Below, piece by piece: positions 1-5,043 of a stretch of 5,043 nt of DNA. The position numbers and the translations under genes were made by a program. The stretch's first letter is position 1, and every line of letters begins with the position of its first letter. The notes under the pieces were generated by a model, which was not told the origin of the DNA, made no database searches, and saw only the letters and a program-made list of their open reading frames with translations. Source of the DNA: Desulfofustis sp964433645 (GTDB lineage Bacteria; Desulfobacterota; Desulfobulbia; Desulfobulbales; Desulfocapsaceae); assembly GCA_964433645.1 (NCBI GenBank), contig CAYSSK010000150.1, positions 1 through 5,043 on the forward strand, given 5' to 3'.

Positions 1-848
1 TGGGAAATTGCCGCCTCACTCATACCGAACTTCTCGCCAATCTCCCTGAGCTTTGCTCCACTGAACCTATGGCAACAATAGATAGCCATTTTTCGTAAAA
101 GTCTCTCATCAATCAATTCCGCCTTTACTTTCGTCAATATTTCTTCCATGCCGGGGCGAGGCATCAGCATTTTCACTGCTGGAACGTTTCGCTCGTCCTT
201 TCGTGCATCTACATTCAGGCGTGACACTTTCTCGACAAATTCCGGAGATCCCAATATCGTTGAGGCAATTACTCCCTGCAGCGGGCTGTGACATTCTTGT
301 TCGAGAATCTCTTCAACAAATGTTTTGTAGTTGTTTTCTGCTGGTAGACTCCTGCTGTGAAAATATTTCAGGATAAAATCCGTCTTCAACCAGTCGGGCG
401 CCTGCTCCAGTCCTGTATAGCCCCGATAGCTGGACCAGAGATATTCTTCGGGCCTGTCCACCATCTTTGCCCTTACCGGATTCAGATGAATATAGCGGGA
501 CAGTTCCAAGGCGTACTCGTCGGCCTCGACCAGTATTGCCTTATACCGCCCCTGGAACAAGTGGCCGGCTCGTTTGAGTCGCAGATTGAAATACGTGGTA
601 TACGCCCCGTTTATATGCCGCATGATCTGGGAAAGATTCCCCCTCGGGGTTTCCATAAGCAGATGATAATGGTTGCTCATCAGGCAGTAAACATGAATGA
701 CCGCCCCGTATCGCAACACTGATGATTCAAGATAGGTCAGAAACCTCTCTTTATCCTTGAGGCTTCTAAATATCTTCTGCTGCTCGTTGCCTCGTGCGGT
801 GATATGATAAAATGCACCAGGATATTCAATCCTTAACGGTCGCGCCAT
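1..848 (-). CDS. REP-associated tyrosine transposase (RAYT), Y1/IS200-like family, 3' end cut off by window edge
   Basis: This is an HUH-type single-strand DNA transposase/nickase related to IS200 TnpA (Y1_Tnp family). The frame is open from the ATG at 848 to the window edge: 282 residues with no stop. The N terminus (M-A-R-P-L-R-I-E-Y-P-G-A-F-Y-H-I-T-A-R-G-N) is the typical RAYT opening. The metal-binding HUH motif is H60-Y61-H62 in S-N-H-Y-H-L-L. G95-H96-L97-F98-Q99-G100-R101-Y102 is the family G-H-L-F-Q-G-R block. Y119, in R-Y-I-H-L-N-P-V-R-A, is the best candidate for the nucleophilic tyrosine by position relative to HUH. A C-terminal extension ends in a helix-turn-helix-like stretch (L-R-E-I-G-E-K-F-G-M-S-E-A-A-I-S, about 267-282), as in longer RAYTs. 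The start is supported by GGAGGA four bases upstream. The gene overlaps the cydC end by 23 bp and looks less GC-rich than cydDC. RAYTs are often single-copy domesticated genes linked to REP palindromes; none is visible here. The family call is firm; activity is unknown. Confidence 0.92.
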   Translation of the reverse strand, partial: MARPLRIEYPGAFYHITARGNEQQKIFRSLKDKERFLTYLESSVLRYGAVIHVYCLMSNHYHLLMETPRGNLSQIMRHINGAYTTYFNLRLKRAGHLFQGRYKAILVEADEYALELSRYIHLNPVRAKMVDRPEEYLWSSYRGYTGLEQAPDWLKTDFILKYFHSRSLPAENNYKTFVEEILEQECHSPLQGVIASTILGSPEFVEKVSRLNVDARKDERNVPAVKMLMPRPGMEEILTKVKAELIDERLLRKMAIYCCHRFSGAKLREIGEKFGMSEAAIS

Positions 849-2583
849 GGGGTCCTCCATTCATTTCATGAACTTTCGCCATAGGAAAATCGAAGAAGCC
901 TGTTGTGTTAATTGTTGAGACCTGACCCCATGCCAGGAAACAGATCTGGTCGACGCGCTCCAGGGCCTCCCGGGTATGGGTGATCAGCACGGCGCTCTTG
1001 CCGGTTAGATTGGCGAAGAGCGTCTCGGTAAAGCGGCGTCGGTTCCGGTTGTCAAGGCCTTCGGTCGGCTCGTCGAGAACCCAGATCGGGGCGTTTTTGA
1101 GCAGCGCCCGCGCCAGAATCAGGCGGCGAGCCTCGCCGCCGGAAAGTTCGGCGCCCCCTTCCCCGGTCCAGGTAGCCAATCCTTCCGGAAGTTTGGATAC
1201 AAAATCGGCAAGTTGAGCTCGTTCCAGAGCATCCCAGAGCGCCGTTTCATCGGCCTGTGGATCGGCGATGAGCAGATTGTCCCGCAGCGTAGCACTGAAG
1301 ATATGGCTCCTTTGCGATACCACGGTGATCAACGCTCGCAGCTGACTCTCGCTGAAACGGCGGATATCCTTGCCGCCAATGGTGATCATGCCCTCGTCGG
1401 GATCCCAGAAACGGGTGAGCAGGTGCGCCAGGGTGGTTTTGCCGCAGCCACTGGGCCCAACCAGGGCGACGGTCGAGCCCGCCGGCACGGTCAGATCAAT
1501 TCTCGCAAGAGCCTTTTCGCCAGCGGCACCGGGATAGGAGAAGCTGACCCCCCGGTAGACGATCGACAAATCCTCCGGCACCGGTACCGAGGTCGCGGGA
1601 AACACCACCGCCGGTTCCGTCTCACTGACTTCGAGCAATCGCCGCGCCGCAGTCCGGATCCTGCCGAGCATCTGATAAGCCAGAGGCAGGGGCAGCACCG
1701 CCTCGAAGGCGGCCAGCACGCCAAAGGTGATGAGCGCCAGCACCGGTTCGGCAAAACGACCGCTGTGCGCCATGGGCTGGGCCGCATACAGGGCGCCCAG
1801 CGCCGCCAGGCCGCTGAACAGGGTCGTCAGGGCAACACCTGCGCCGCTGATCCACGCCATCTTCTCCTGGAGAGCAAGAAGACGATCGTTTTCCGCCAGG
1901 CGGTCGCGACGACGGCGTTGCTCCGCCCCGTAGACGGCGAGATCGGCGGCCCCCTGCAGATCTTCTACCAGGTTGACGCGCAGGATGGCGAGCTGCTGCT
2001 GAATCTCCCCACCGACTCGGCGGCCAAGACGCTCGGTCAGCAACGGTGTCAGCAGACCGGCGGCAACAAAGAACAGCAGAAAAAGCACCGCCAGGGAAGG
2101 CGCCAGCCACCACAACACCCCTCCCACCACCACCGCCACCGCCACCGCCACGATGGTCGGGGATAATACCCTGACAAACAGGGTGTCGAGAACATCGATG
2201 TCGGTGACGATCCGGTTCAGAAGATCGCCGCTGCGATGGCGGAGCAGATTCGCCGGCGCCTGGGGTTCAATGCGTTGGTAGAGCCAGACGCGTAGGGCGG
2301 CGAGCAACCGCAGCGTCGCCTCATGAGAAACCACCCGCTCGGCGTAGCGTCCGACTGTGCGCAGCACGGCAAAGCCGCGGACACCGGCACTGGGAGTGTG
2401 AATGTCAAAGTACTGGCTGGCCGCCAGGCTCAAGCCGGCAACGGCCGCGGCGCTCAGAAACCAGCCGGCTAGCGCGAGCAGGCCGGTTCCGGCAAGCAGG
2501 GTGAGAATGCCGGCGGCAACTCCCCAGAACACCCAGAGGCGCTGGGGCCACAGCAGCCTGATAAAGGGCAGCAGCTCTTTCAT
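826..2583 (-). CDS. cydC: CydC, ABC half-transporter of the CydDC cytochrome bd assembly exporter, with replaced C terminus
   Basis: CydC pairs with CydD in the inner membrane. The complex is needed to assemble cytochrome bd and has been described as a cysteine/glutathione exporter and, more recently, as a haem transporter. The product is 585 aa from the ATG at 2583, chosen over the TTG one codon upstream because GGAGGGAGG lies four bases before it. An exporter membrane domain occupies about residues 15-310 (hydrophobic segments near 17-53, 138-180, 245-268, 280-302). R83 and H87, in G-R-Y-A-E-R-V-V-S-H, match E. coli CydC R81/H85, the reported haem ligands. The NBD has Walker A 376-383 (G-P-S-G-C-G-K-T), Q-loop Q424, signature L480-S-G-G-E484, Walker B ending D504-E505 and H-loop H536. 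CydC likeness runs to about L550-A-W-G-Q554. Residues 555-585 do not resemble a CydC ending and come from the RAYT flank. About 25 native residues are missing, but all catalytic motifs remain, so function may survive. Confidence 0.95.
   Translation of the reverse strand: MKELLPFIRLLWPQRLWVFWGVAAGILTLLAGTGLLALAGWFLSAAAVAGLSLAASQYFDIHTPSAGVRGFAVLRTVGRYAERVVSHEATLRLLAALRVWLYQRIEPQAPANLLRHRSGDLLNRIVTDIDVLDTLFVRVLSPTIVAVAVAVVVGGVLWWLAPSLAVLFLLFFVAAGLLTPLLTERLGRRVGGEIQQQLAILRVNLVEDLQGAADLAVYGAEQRRRRDRLAENDRLLALQEKMAWISGAGVALTTLFSGLAALGALYAAQPMAHSGRFAEPVLALITFGVLAAFEAVLPLPLAYQMLGRIRTAARRLLEVSETEPAVVFPATSVPVPEDLSIVYRGVSFSYPGAAGEKALARIDLTVPAGSTVALVGPSGCGKTTLAHLLTRFWDPDEGMITIGGKDIRRFSESQLRALITVVSQRSHIFSATLRDNLLIADPQADETALWDALERAQLADFVSKLPEGLATWTGEGGAELSGGEARRLILARALLKNAPIWVLDEPTEGLDNRNRRRFTETLFANLTGKSAVLITHTREALERVDQICFLAWGQVSTINTTGFFDFPMAKVHEMNGGPHGATVKD
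853..858 (-). promoter_or_regulatory. Ribosome binding site of the RAYT gene
   Basis: On the minus strand GGAGGA is followed by CCCC and ATG, a good Shine-Dalgarno at short but workable spacing. It lies inside the last codons of the cydC reading frame, so the transposase start can be reached by ribosomes finishing cydC. It fixes the RAYT start at 848. Confidence 0.7.
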
Positions 2584-4385
2584 CAAACCTCCCTCCCCCC
2601 CATGGCGGCCAGCCGGGCATAGACGCCATTCAGGGCGAGTAATTGACGGTGGCTGCCCTGTTCAACAATACTGCCGGCAGCCATCACCGCGATCCGATCC
2701 GCCAATTGCGCGGTATCGAGCCGATGGGTGAGCATGATCACCGTTTTGCCCTGCACCAGTTGCTTGAGACCCGCCATGATCAGGCGCTCATTTTCCAGAT
2801 CGAGCCCGGCGGTCGGCTCATCGAGAAGAATCAGCGATGCTTCGCGGGCAAAGGCCCGCGCCAGAGCCACGCGCCGGGCCTGCCCGCCGGAAAGCTGAAG
2901 GCCCTGCTCGCCGGCGGGGGTTGCAAGTCCCCGCGGCAGTTGGCCGACGGGTTCAAGGAGCCGGGCCCGCTCGGCCGCGGCGGTGATCTGCCCGGCCCCC
3001 ATTTCGGGATTTTCCAGAGCGATATTATCGGCGAGACTGCCGAAAAAAAGCTGCGGCTGCTGGGGGACCCAGGCAATTTTCCGGCGCCATGCTGCAAGAT
3101 CAAGATCAGTCAGCGACACCCCGTTGACGAGGACTTCTCCCTGCTGCACCGGGTAAAACCCCAGAAGCAGGTTGAGCAGGGTGGTTTTTCCGGCGCCGCT
3201 GGGACCAACCAACGCCAGCCACTCACCGGCCTGGACCTCCAGGCAGAGATCGGCAAGGGCCGGTTTGCCGCGCCGGCCAAAACTATGGCTGAGATGGCGC
3301 ATCTGCAGTGCTATCGGCCGGCCGGCGGAAATTACTTCCGCTCCCCTCCGGCGGTGCTCGGCCGGCGTCTCGGCCAGCAGCGCGCTGAGCTCAACGGCGG
3401 CGCCAAGGGCCTCGGCCCGGGCATGGTAATGGGTACCGAGTTCGCGCAGCGGCAAATAGAGTTCGGGCGCCAGCAGCAACAGAAACAGCCCGCTGCGCAG
3501 GGTGAGTTGTTGGCCATACAGGCCGAAATCGAGAAAATGAAGGTAGCTCAGGCCGAGGAAAACCGCGGTCATGGCGATCGCCACCGAGGCAAGAAATTCG
3601 AGTACCGCCGATGACAGAAAGGCCAGACGAAGCACCGCCATGGTGCCTTTCCGGTAGCCCTCGGAGGATGCGGCGATGCGCGCCGATTCGTCCCGAGAGC
3701 GCTGGAACAGCTTCAGGGTGGTCAACCCCCGCAGGGTATCAAGAAAGTGAGCGCTCATCCGCGAGAGCAATTGAAAATTCTTCCGGTTCAGCGATTCAGC
3801 GCCACGGCCGATCATGATCATCATCAGCGGGAATACCGGGGCGGTGGCCAGAAAAATCAGCCCCACCACCCAACTGACGCTGAAGGCGGCACAAACAATC
3901 ATCCCCGGGACAATCAGGGCCAGTGTTCGTTGCGGCAGGTAATGGGCGAAATAGCCGTGCAGGGCCTCCACCCGATCAAGCACCGTGTTGGCCAGCGGCC
4001 CGCTCTGTTTCTCCTGGACCAGGGCCGGTCCTCCGGCGGCAAAACGCTCCAGGAGCTGCCGGCGGACATGACGGCGCACCAGCGTAGAGGCGCGCTGTCC
4101 GCAGATCTCCCGGCCCCAGGCCGACAGGGCGCGCAGACCGATGACCGCGGCCAGAAGCACAAAGAAAACCAGCAGCGATTCGCGGAGCGCACCGTCTATC
4201 ACCGCACGGTGGAGGAGATGGGCCAGCAGCCCGGCCTGGACGATGACCGCCAGGCCACTGACGGTGCCGAGCATAACGGTCAGGCGCACCGGTCGGCGGC
4301 AGCAGCGGCGCAAGGTCTGCAGCCAGGCACTGGCCATGGAGGGGGGATCAGATTGCACTATCTCGGGTGAACGCTTGCACGACAC
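2583..4385 (-). CDS. cydD: CydD, ABC half-transporter of the CydDC cytochrome bd assembly exporter
   Basis: CydD is the partner half-transporter of CydC, with an N-terminal exporter membrane domain (hydrophobic segments near residues 36-58, 70-88, 155-192, 255-282, 297-313) and a C-terminal NBD. Stretches matching E. coli CydD include N-R-K-N-F-Q-L-L-S-R-M-S-A-H-F-L-D-T-L-R-G (about 200-220) and M-A-V-L-R-L-A-F-L-S-S-A-V-L-E-F (249-264). NBD motifs: Walker A 394-401 (G-P-S-G-A-G-K-T), Q-loop Q442/Q443, signature L498-S-G-G-Q502, Walker B ending D522-E523, H-loop H554. The signature is canonical, whereas E. coli CydD has L-S-V-G-Q as I recall. The C terminus (I-V-E-Q-G-S-H-R-Q-L-L) is intact, unlike that of CydC. 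The start is uncertain: the longest frame opens with GTG at 4385 behind a weak AGG (600 aa); GTG at 4358 gives an N terminus the same length as E. coli CydD, counted from the shared Trp; ATG at 4337 lacks a Shine-Dalgarno. It is the first gene of the cydDC unit. Confidence 0.95.
   Translation of the reverse strand: MSCKRSPEIVQSDPPSMASAWLQTLRRCCRRPVRLTVMLGTVSGLAVIVQAGLLAHLLHRAVIDGALRESLLVFFVLLAAVIGLRALSAWGREICGQRASTLVRRHVRRQLLERFAAGGPALVQEKQSGPLANTVLDRVEALHGYFAHYLPQRTLALIVPGMIVCAAFSVSWVVGLIFLATAPVFPLMMIMIGRGAESLNRKNFQLLSRMSAHFLDTLRGLTTLKLFQRSRDESARIAASSEGYRKGTMAVLRLAFLSSAVLEFLASVAIAMTAVFLGLSYLHFLDFGLYGQQLTLRSGLFLLLLAPELYLPLRELGTHYHARAEALGAAVELSALLAETPAEHRRRGAEVISAGRPIALQMRHLSHSFGRRGKPALADLCLEVQAGEWLALVGPSGAGKTTLLNLLLGFYPVQQGEVLVNGVSLTDLDLAAWRRKIAWVPQQPQLFFGSLADNIALENPEMGAGQITAAAERARLLEPVGQLPRGLATPAGEQGLQLSGGQARRVALARAFAREASLILLDEPTAGLDLENERLIMAGLKQLVQGKTVIMLTHRLDTAQLADRIAVMAAGSIVEQGSHRQLLALNGVYARLAAMGGREV
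2588..2596 (-). promoter_or_regulatory. Strong ribosome binding site of cydC inside the cydD 3' end
   Basis: The minus strand reads GGAGGGAGGTTTGATG: a purine-rich Shine-Dalgarno four bases before the cydC ATG. The cydD TGA stop and the cydC ATG share one base. This decides the start at 2583, since the TTG at 2586 would be too close to the site, and it indicates translational coupling that would keep the two subunits near equal amounts. Confidence 0.85.
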
Positions 4386-4460
4386 GCTGCCTAAAGGTTT
4401 TTATGCCCGCACAAGGGGGCGGAAAACTACAGGTATGCACTTGTCCGGCGTTTTCCCCTG

Positions 4461-4490
4461 ATTATAAGAACATGTCTGAATAATTCACTA
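4461..4490 (-). promoter_or_regulatory. Predicted cydD promoter
   Basis: On the minus strand a perfect TATAAT occupies 4466-4461. TAGTGA, a weak -35 (3 of 6), is at 4490-4485 with an 18-bp spacer. Transcription would begin near 4454, leaving a 5' leader of about 70 nt to the GTG at 4385. The poor -35 and the palindrome over it suggest dependence on a regulator. No FNR-type TTGAT-N4-ATCAA site is seen. This is a motif-based prediction only. Confidence 0.45.
4477..4487. repeat. 11-bp palindrome TGAATAATTCA over the cydD -35 region
   Basis: Two 5-bp arms (TGAAT / ATTCA) surround one central base, and the symmetry does not extend further. Its place across the -35 edge of the predicted cydD promoter fits an operator, but so short a palindrome in AT-rich DNA can arise by chance. 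Confidence 0.35.
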
Positions 4491-4602
4491 AAAACAGCCC
4501 CACCCGCACTCCTAAGCTCGCCGATTGCTTCATCTCTGGTCAGAGAAGCAGCCGGTCTACACCCAACGAAACCGGGTTTTGCGGCTCCTCCCCACCTTTC
4601 AG

Positions 4603-4626
4603 GCCGGACCATGTGCCGGACCATTT
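4603..4626 (+). repeat. Tandem 12-bp direct repeat GCCGGACCATGT / GCCGGACCATTT
   Basis: Two adjacent copies, 11 of 12 bases identical, end four bases before the -35 box of the predicted rightward promoter. That is roughly -40 to -63 from the predicted transcription start, a usual place for tandem activator binding. The binding protein is unknown; the role is inferred from position. Confidence 0.5.
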
Positions 4627-4630
4627 GCTC

Positions 4631-4659
4631 TTGAACCATTGCTCGGCCATCTGTACAAT
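4631..4659 (+). promoter_or_regulatory. Predicted sigma-70 type promoter for the small plus-strand ORF
   Basis: TTGAAC (4 of 6 to consensus) at 4631-4636 and TACAAT (5 of 6) at 4654-4659 are separated by exactly 17 bp. Transcription would start near 4666, about 190 nt before the ATG at 4860. It is the best rightward promoter-like pair I found in the intergenic region. Confidence 0.45.
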
Positions 4660-4674
4660 ACAGCCGCGGAAGAC

Positions 4675-4707
4675 ATGCGCTTATCCTGTACACCGGGGCC
4701 GCCGTGA
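4675..4707 (+). CDS. Possible 10-aa leader peptide ending Pro-Gly-Pro-Pro
   Basis: A short frame, ATG to TGA, encodes M-R-L-S-C-T-P-G-P-P. It begins about 9 nt after the predicted transcription start, with GGAAG two bases before the ATG, which is too close for an ideal Shine-Dalgarno. Consecutive prolines just before a stop are known to slow ribosomes in general. The stop falls in the loop of a small GGCC/GGCC stem (4697-4700 with 4713-4716). A regulatory peptide is possible, but a frame this short can easily be chance. Confidence 0.2.
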   Translation: MRLSCTPGPP

Positions 4708-4766
4708 ACAATGGCCTGTCAGTTCTTTTTGGCATTGCCCGGAAATCCGGTGCTTGCAAGACAGCC
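4697..4766 (+). promoter_or_regulatory. Possible structured leader RNA with overlapping stems
   Basis: Three pairings can be drawn: GGCC 4697-4700 with 4713-4716; GGCCTGTC 4713-4720 with GACAGCC 4760-4766 (7 bp with one bulge); and CCGGA 4739-4743 with TCCGG 4746-4750, nested within the second but with a two-base loop too tight to close fully. The first two share 4713-4716 and exclude each other. A run of five T lies at 4726-4730. It matches no riboswitch I recognise, and folding energies were not computed. Confidence 0.25.
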
Positions 4767-4859
4767 TGCATTGCCGGTACCCCGTGAACGTGCTTCAATA
4801 CCCGCTTTCGTGATACATGCCGTTCAGTGGCGACAATTCAACGTCAACGGATAAAGACC

Positions 4860-5030
4860 ATGCCCAAAAAAGAAATCATCCACTACATAGAGCAGGAAGG
4901 AAACAGCGATTTGCTCTATCTCGTTGCCGTCACCTGTGTCGAGAGACTGGTAAAGCTGGAGAAACCGGGGGTGATCAAGGCGATCCTGGATTCCGGAACG
5001 GCCTCGCTCTGCCGGATGATAGGCAAATAG
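4860..5030 (+). CDS. Small hypothetical protein, 56 aa
   Basis: I do not recognise this family. The frame runs from ATG 4860 to TAG 5030. GGA about eight bases upstream (in CGGATAAAGACC) is a weak Shine-Dalgarno. An in-frame GTG at 4827 would add 11 residues but has no better site. The protein begins M-P-K-K-E-I-I-H-Y-I-E-Q-E-G and looks soluble and mostly helical, with a Leu/Val-rich stretch at 18-33 broken by charged residues, so not a clear membrane segment. Cys26 and Cys51 are its only cysteines and form no metal-binding pair. No signal peptide is evident. Third codon positions are mostly G or C, as expected for a real gene in this GC-rich DNA. It diverges from cydDC and may use the promoter at 4631-4659. 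Its function is unknown. Confidence 0.6.
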   Translation: MPKKEIIHYIEQEGNSDLLYLVAVTCVERLVKLEKPGVIKAILDSGTASLCRMIGK

Positions 5031-5043
5031 ACCGACTGGGCAC

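Larger units (their letters stand above)
1..930 (-). mobile_element. RAYT-bearing element or domesticated transposase unit, one boundary inside cydC
   Basis: CydC homology stops at about 930-920, and everything to the left belongs to the transposase unit: about 80 bp of leader, then the RAYT gene. On the minus strand the junction reads GGGGTCAGGTCTCAAC. I recall similar GGGGTCAGGTCT stretches in front of Y1-type transposases in other bacteria, but cannot confirm this here. The other boundary lies beyond the window. The exact end within 915-930 is uncertain because the GQV codons could belong to either side. No target-site duplication can be tested. Confidence 0.6.
4386..4859. other. Divergent intergenic region between cydD and the small plus-strand ORF
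   Basis: No convincing protein-coding gene or tRNA is seen in these 474 bp. It holds the predicted leftward cydD promoter, a rightward promoter with a tandem repeat upstream, and a long rightward leader with possible stems. The open frames crossing it (for example minus 4798-4427 from a TTG without Shine-Dalgarno) resemble no known family and would cover the cydD promoter. Confidence 0.6.

Noticed and set aside
357..722. 121-codon plus-strand open frame
   Set aside because: It is opposite the continuous RAYT frame, which carries HUH and other family motifs; this frame has none.
1213..2166. 317-codon plus-strand open frame antisense to cydC
   Set aside because: Its product is rich in Arg, Gln and His without any recognisable domain. 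It lies wholly opposite a strongly supported ABC transporter gene, a common by-product of GC-rich codon use.
2643..3614. 323-codon plus-strand open frame antisense to cydD
   Set aside because: It has no family resemblance and is Gln/Gly/Arg-rich. cydD on the opposite strand has full motif support across the same span.
4477..4487. Rex- or FNR-type operator upstream of cydD
   Set aside because: TGAATAATTCA has a three-base gap between TGAA and TTCA where Rex sites have four, and the flanking TTG/CAA are missing. No TTGAT-N4-ATCAA half-sites occur.
4697..4730. Possible rho-independent terminator (GGCC stem followed by T-run)
   Set aside because: The stem is only 4 bp with a 12-nt loop, and the five T lie about nine bases beyond it. 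That is too weak for a terminator; it is kept only as part of the speculative leader structure.
4732..4775. GCATTGCC repeated at 4732-4739 and 4768-4775
   Set aside because: Only 8 bp is shared, with no further copies and no clear link to a promoter; expected by chance at this scale.
4427..4798. 123-codon minus-strand open frame upstream of cydD
   Set aside because: It begins with TTG without a Shine-Dalgarno, resembles no family, and overlaps the predicted promoters of both neighbours.

Overview
The window is a GC-rich bacterial segment built around cydD and cydC, transcribed leftward (minus strand). They encode the two half-transporters of CydDC, the ABC exporter needed to assemble cytochrome bd oxidase. 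To the left lies the 5' part of an IS200-like, REP-associated tyrosine transposase (RAYT), also on the minus strand and cut off by the window edge. To the right is a gene-free stretch of about 470 bp, then a small plus-strand ORF of unknown function. The protein sequences and the type of RAYT suggest a Gram-negative bacterium, possibly of the Desulfuromonas/Geobacter type of Deltaproteobacteria. That assignment is an impression from protein resemblance, not a demonstrated result.

Layout, left to right: 1-848 (-) RAYT, partial; 826-2583 (-) cydC; 2583-4385 (-) cydD; 4386-4859 intergenic; 4860-5030 (+) a 56-aa hypothetical protein. cydD and cydC are tightly coupled: the cydD stop and the cydC start share one base (TGATG), with a strong Shine-Dalgarno inside the end of cydD. 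Both ABC subunits keep every nucleotide-binding motif, and CydC keeps the Arg/His pair that corresponds to the haem ligands of E. coli CydC.

The most notable feature is the 3' end of cydC. The protein matches CydC through its last conserved NBD strand. The usual closing segment (in E. coli, a G-Q-I-I-E-Q-G-T-H-A-E-L-L type ending) is then replaced by about 30 unrelated residues encoded by the flank of the RAYT gene. The RAYT start codon and Shine-Dalgarno lie within this tail, so cydC and the RAYT overlap by 23 bp. The element appears to have landed in, or recombined with, the end of cydC, replacing its native C terminus and joining the operon.

The right-hand intergenic region has a plausible cydD promoter (perfect TATAAT on the minus strand, an 11-bp palindrome over its -35) and a plausible divergent promoter for the small ORF (TTGAAC, 17 bp, TACAAT). 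A 12-bp tandem direct repeat lies just upstream of the latter. The predicted leader of the small ORF is about 190 nt long. It contains a possible 10-codon peptide ending Pro-Gly-Pro-Pro and overlapping alternative stems, which could be an attenuator; this part is speculative. No cydAB genes are present in the window.
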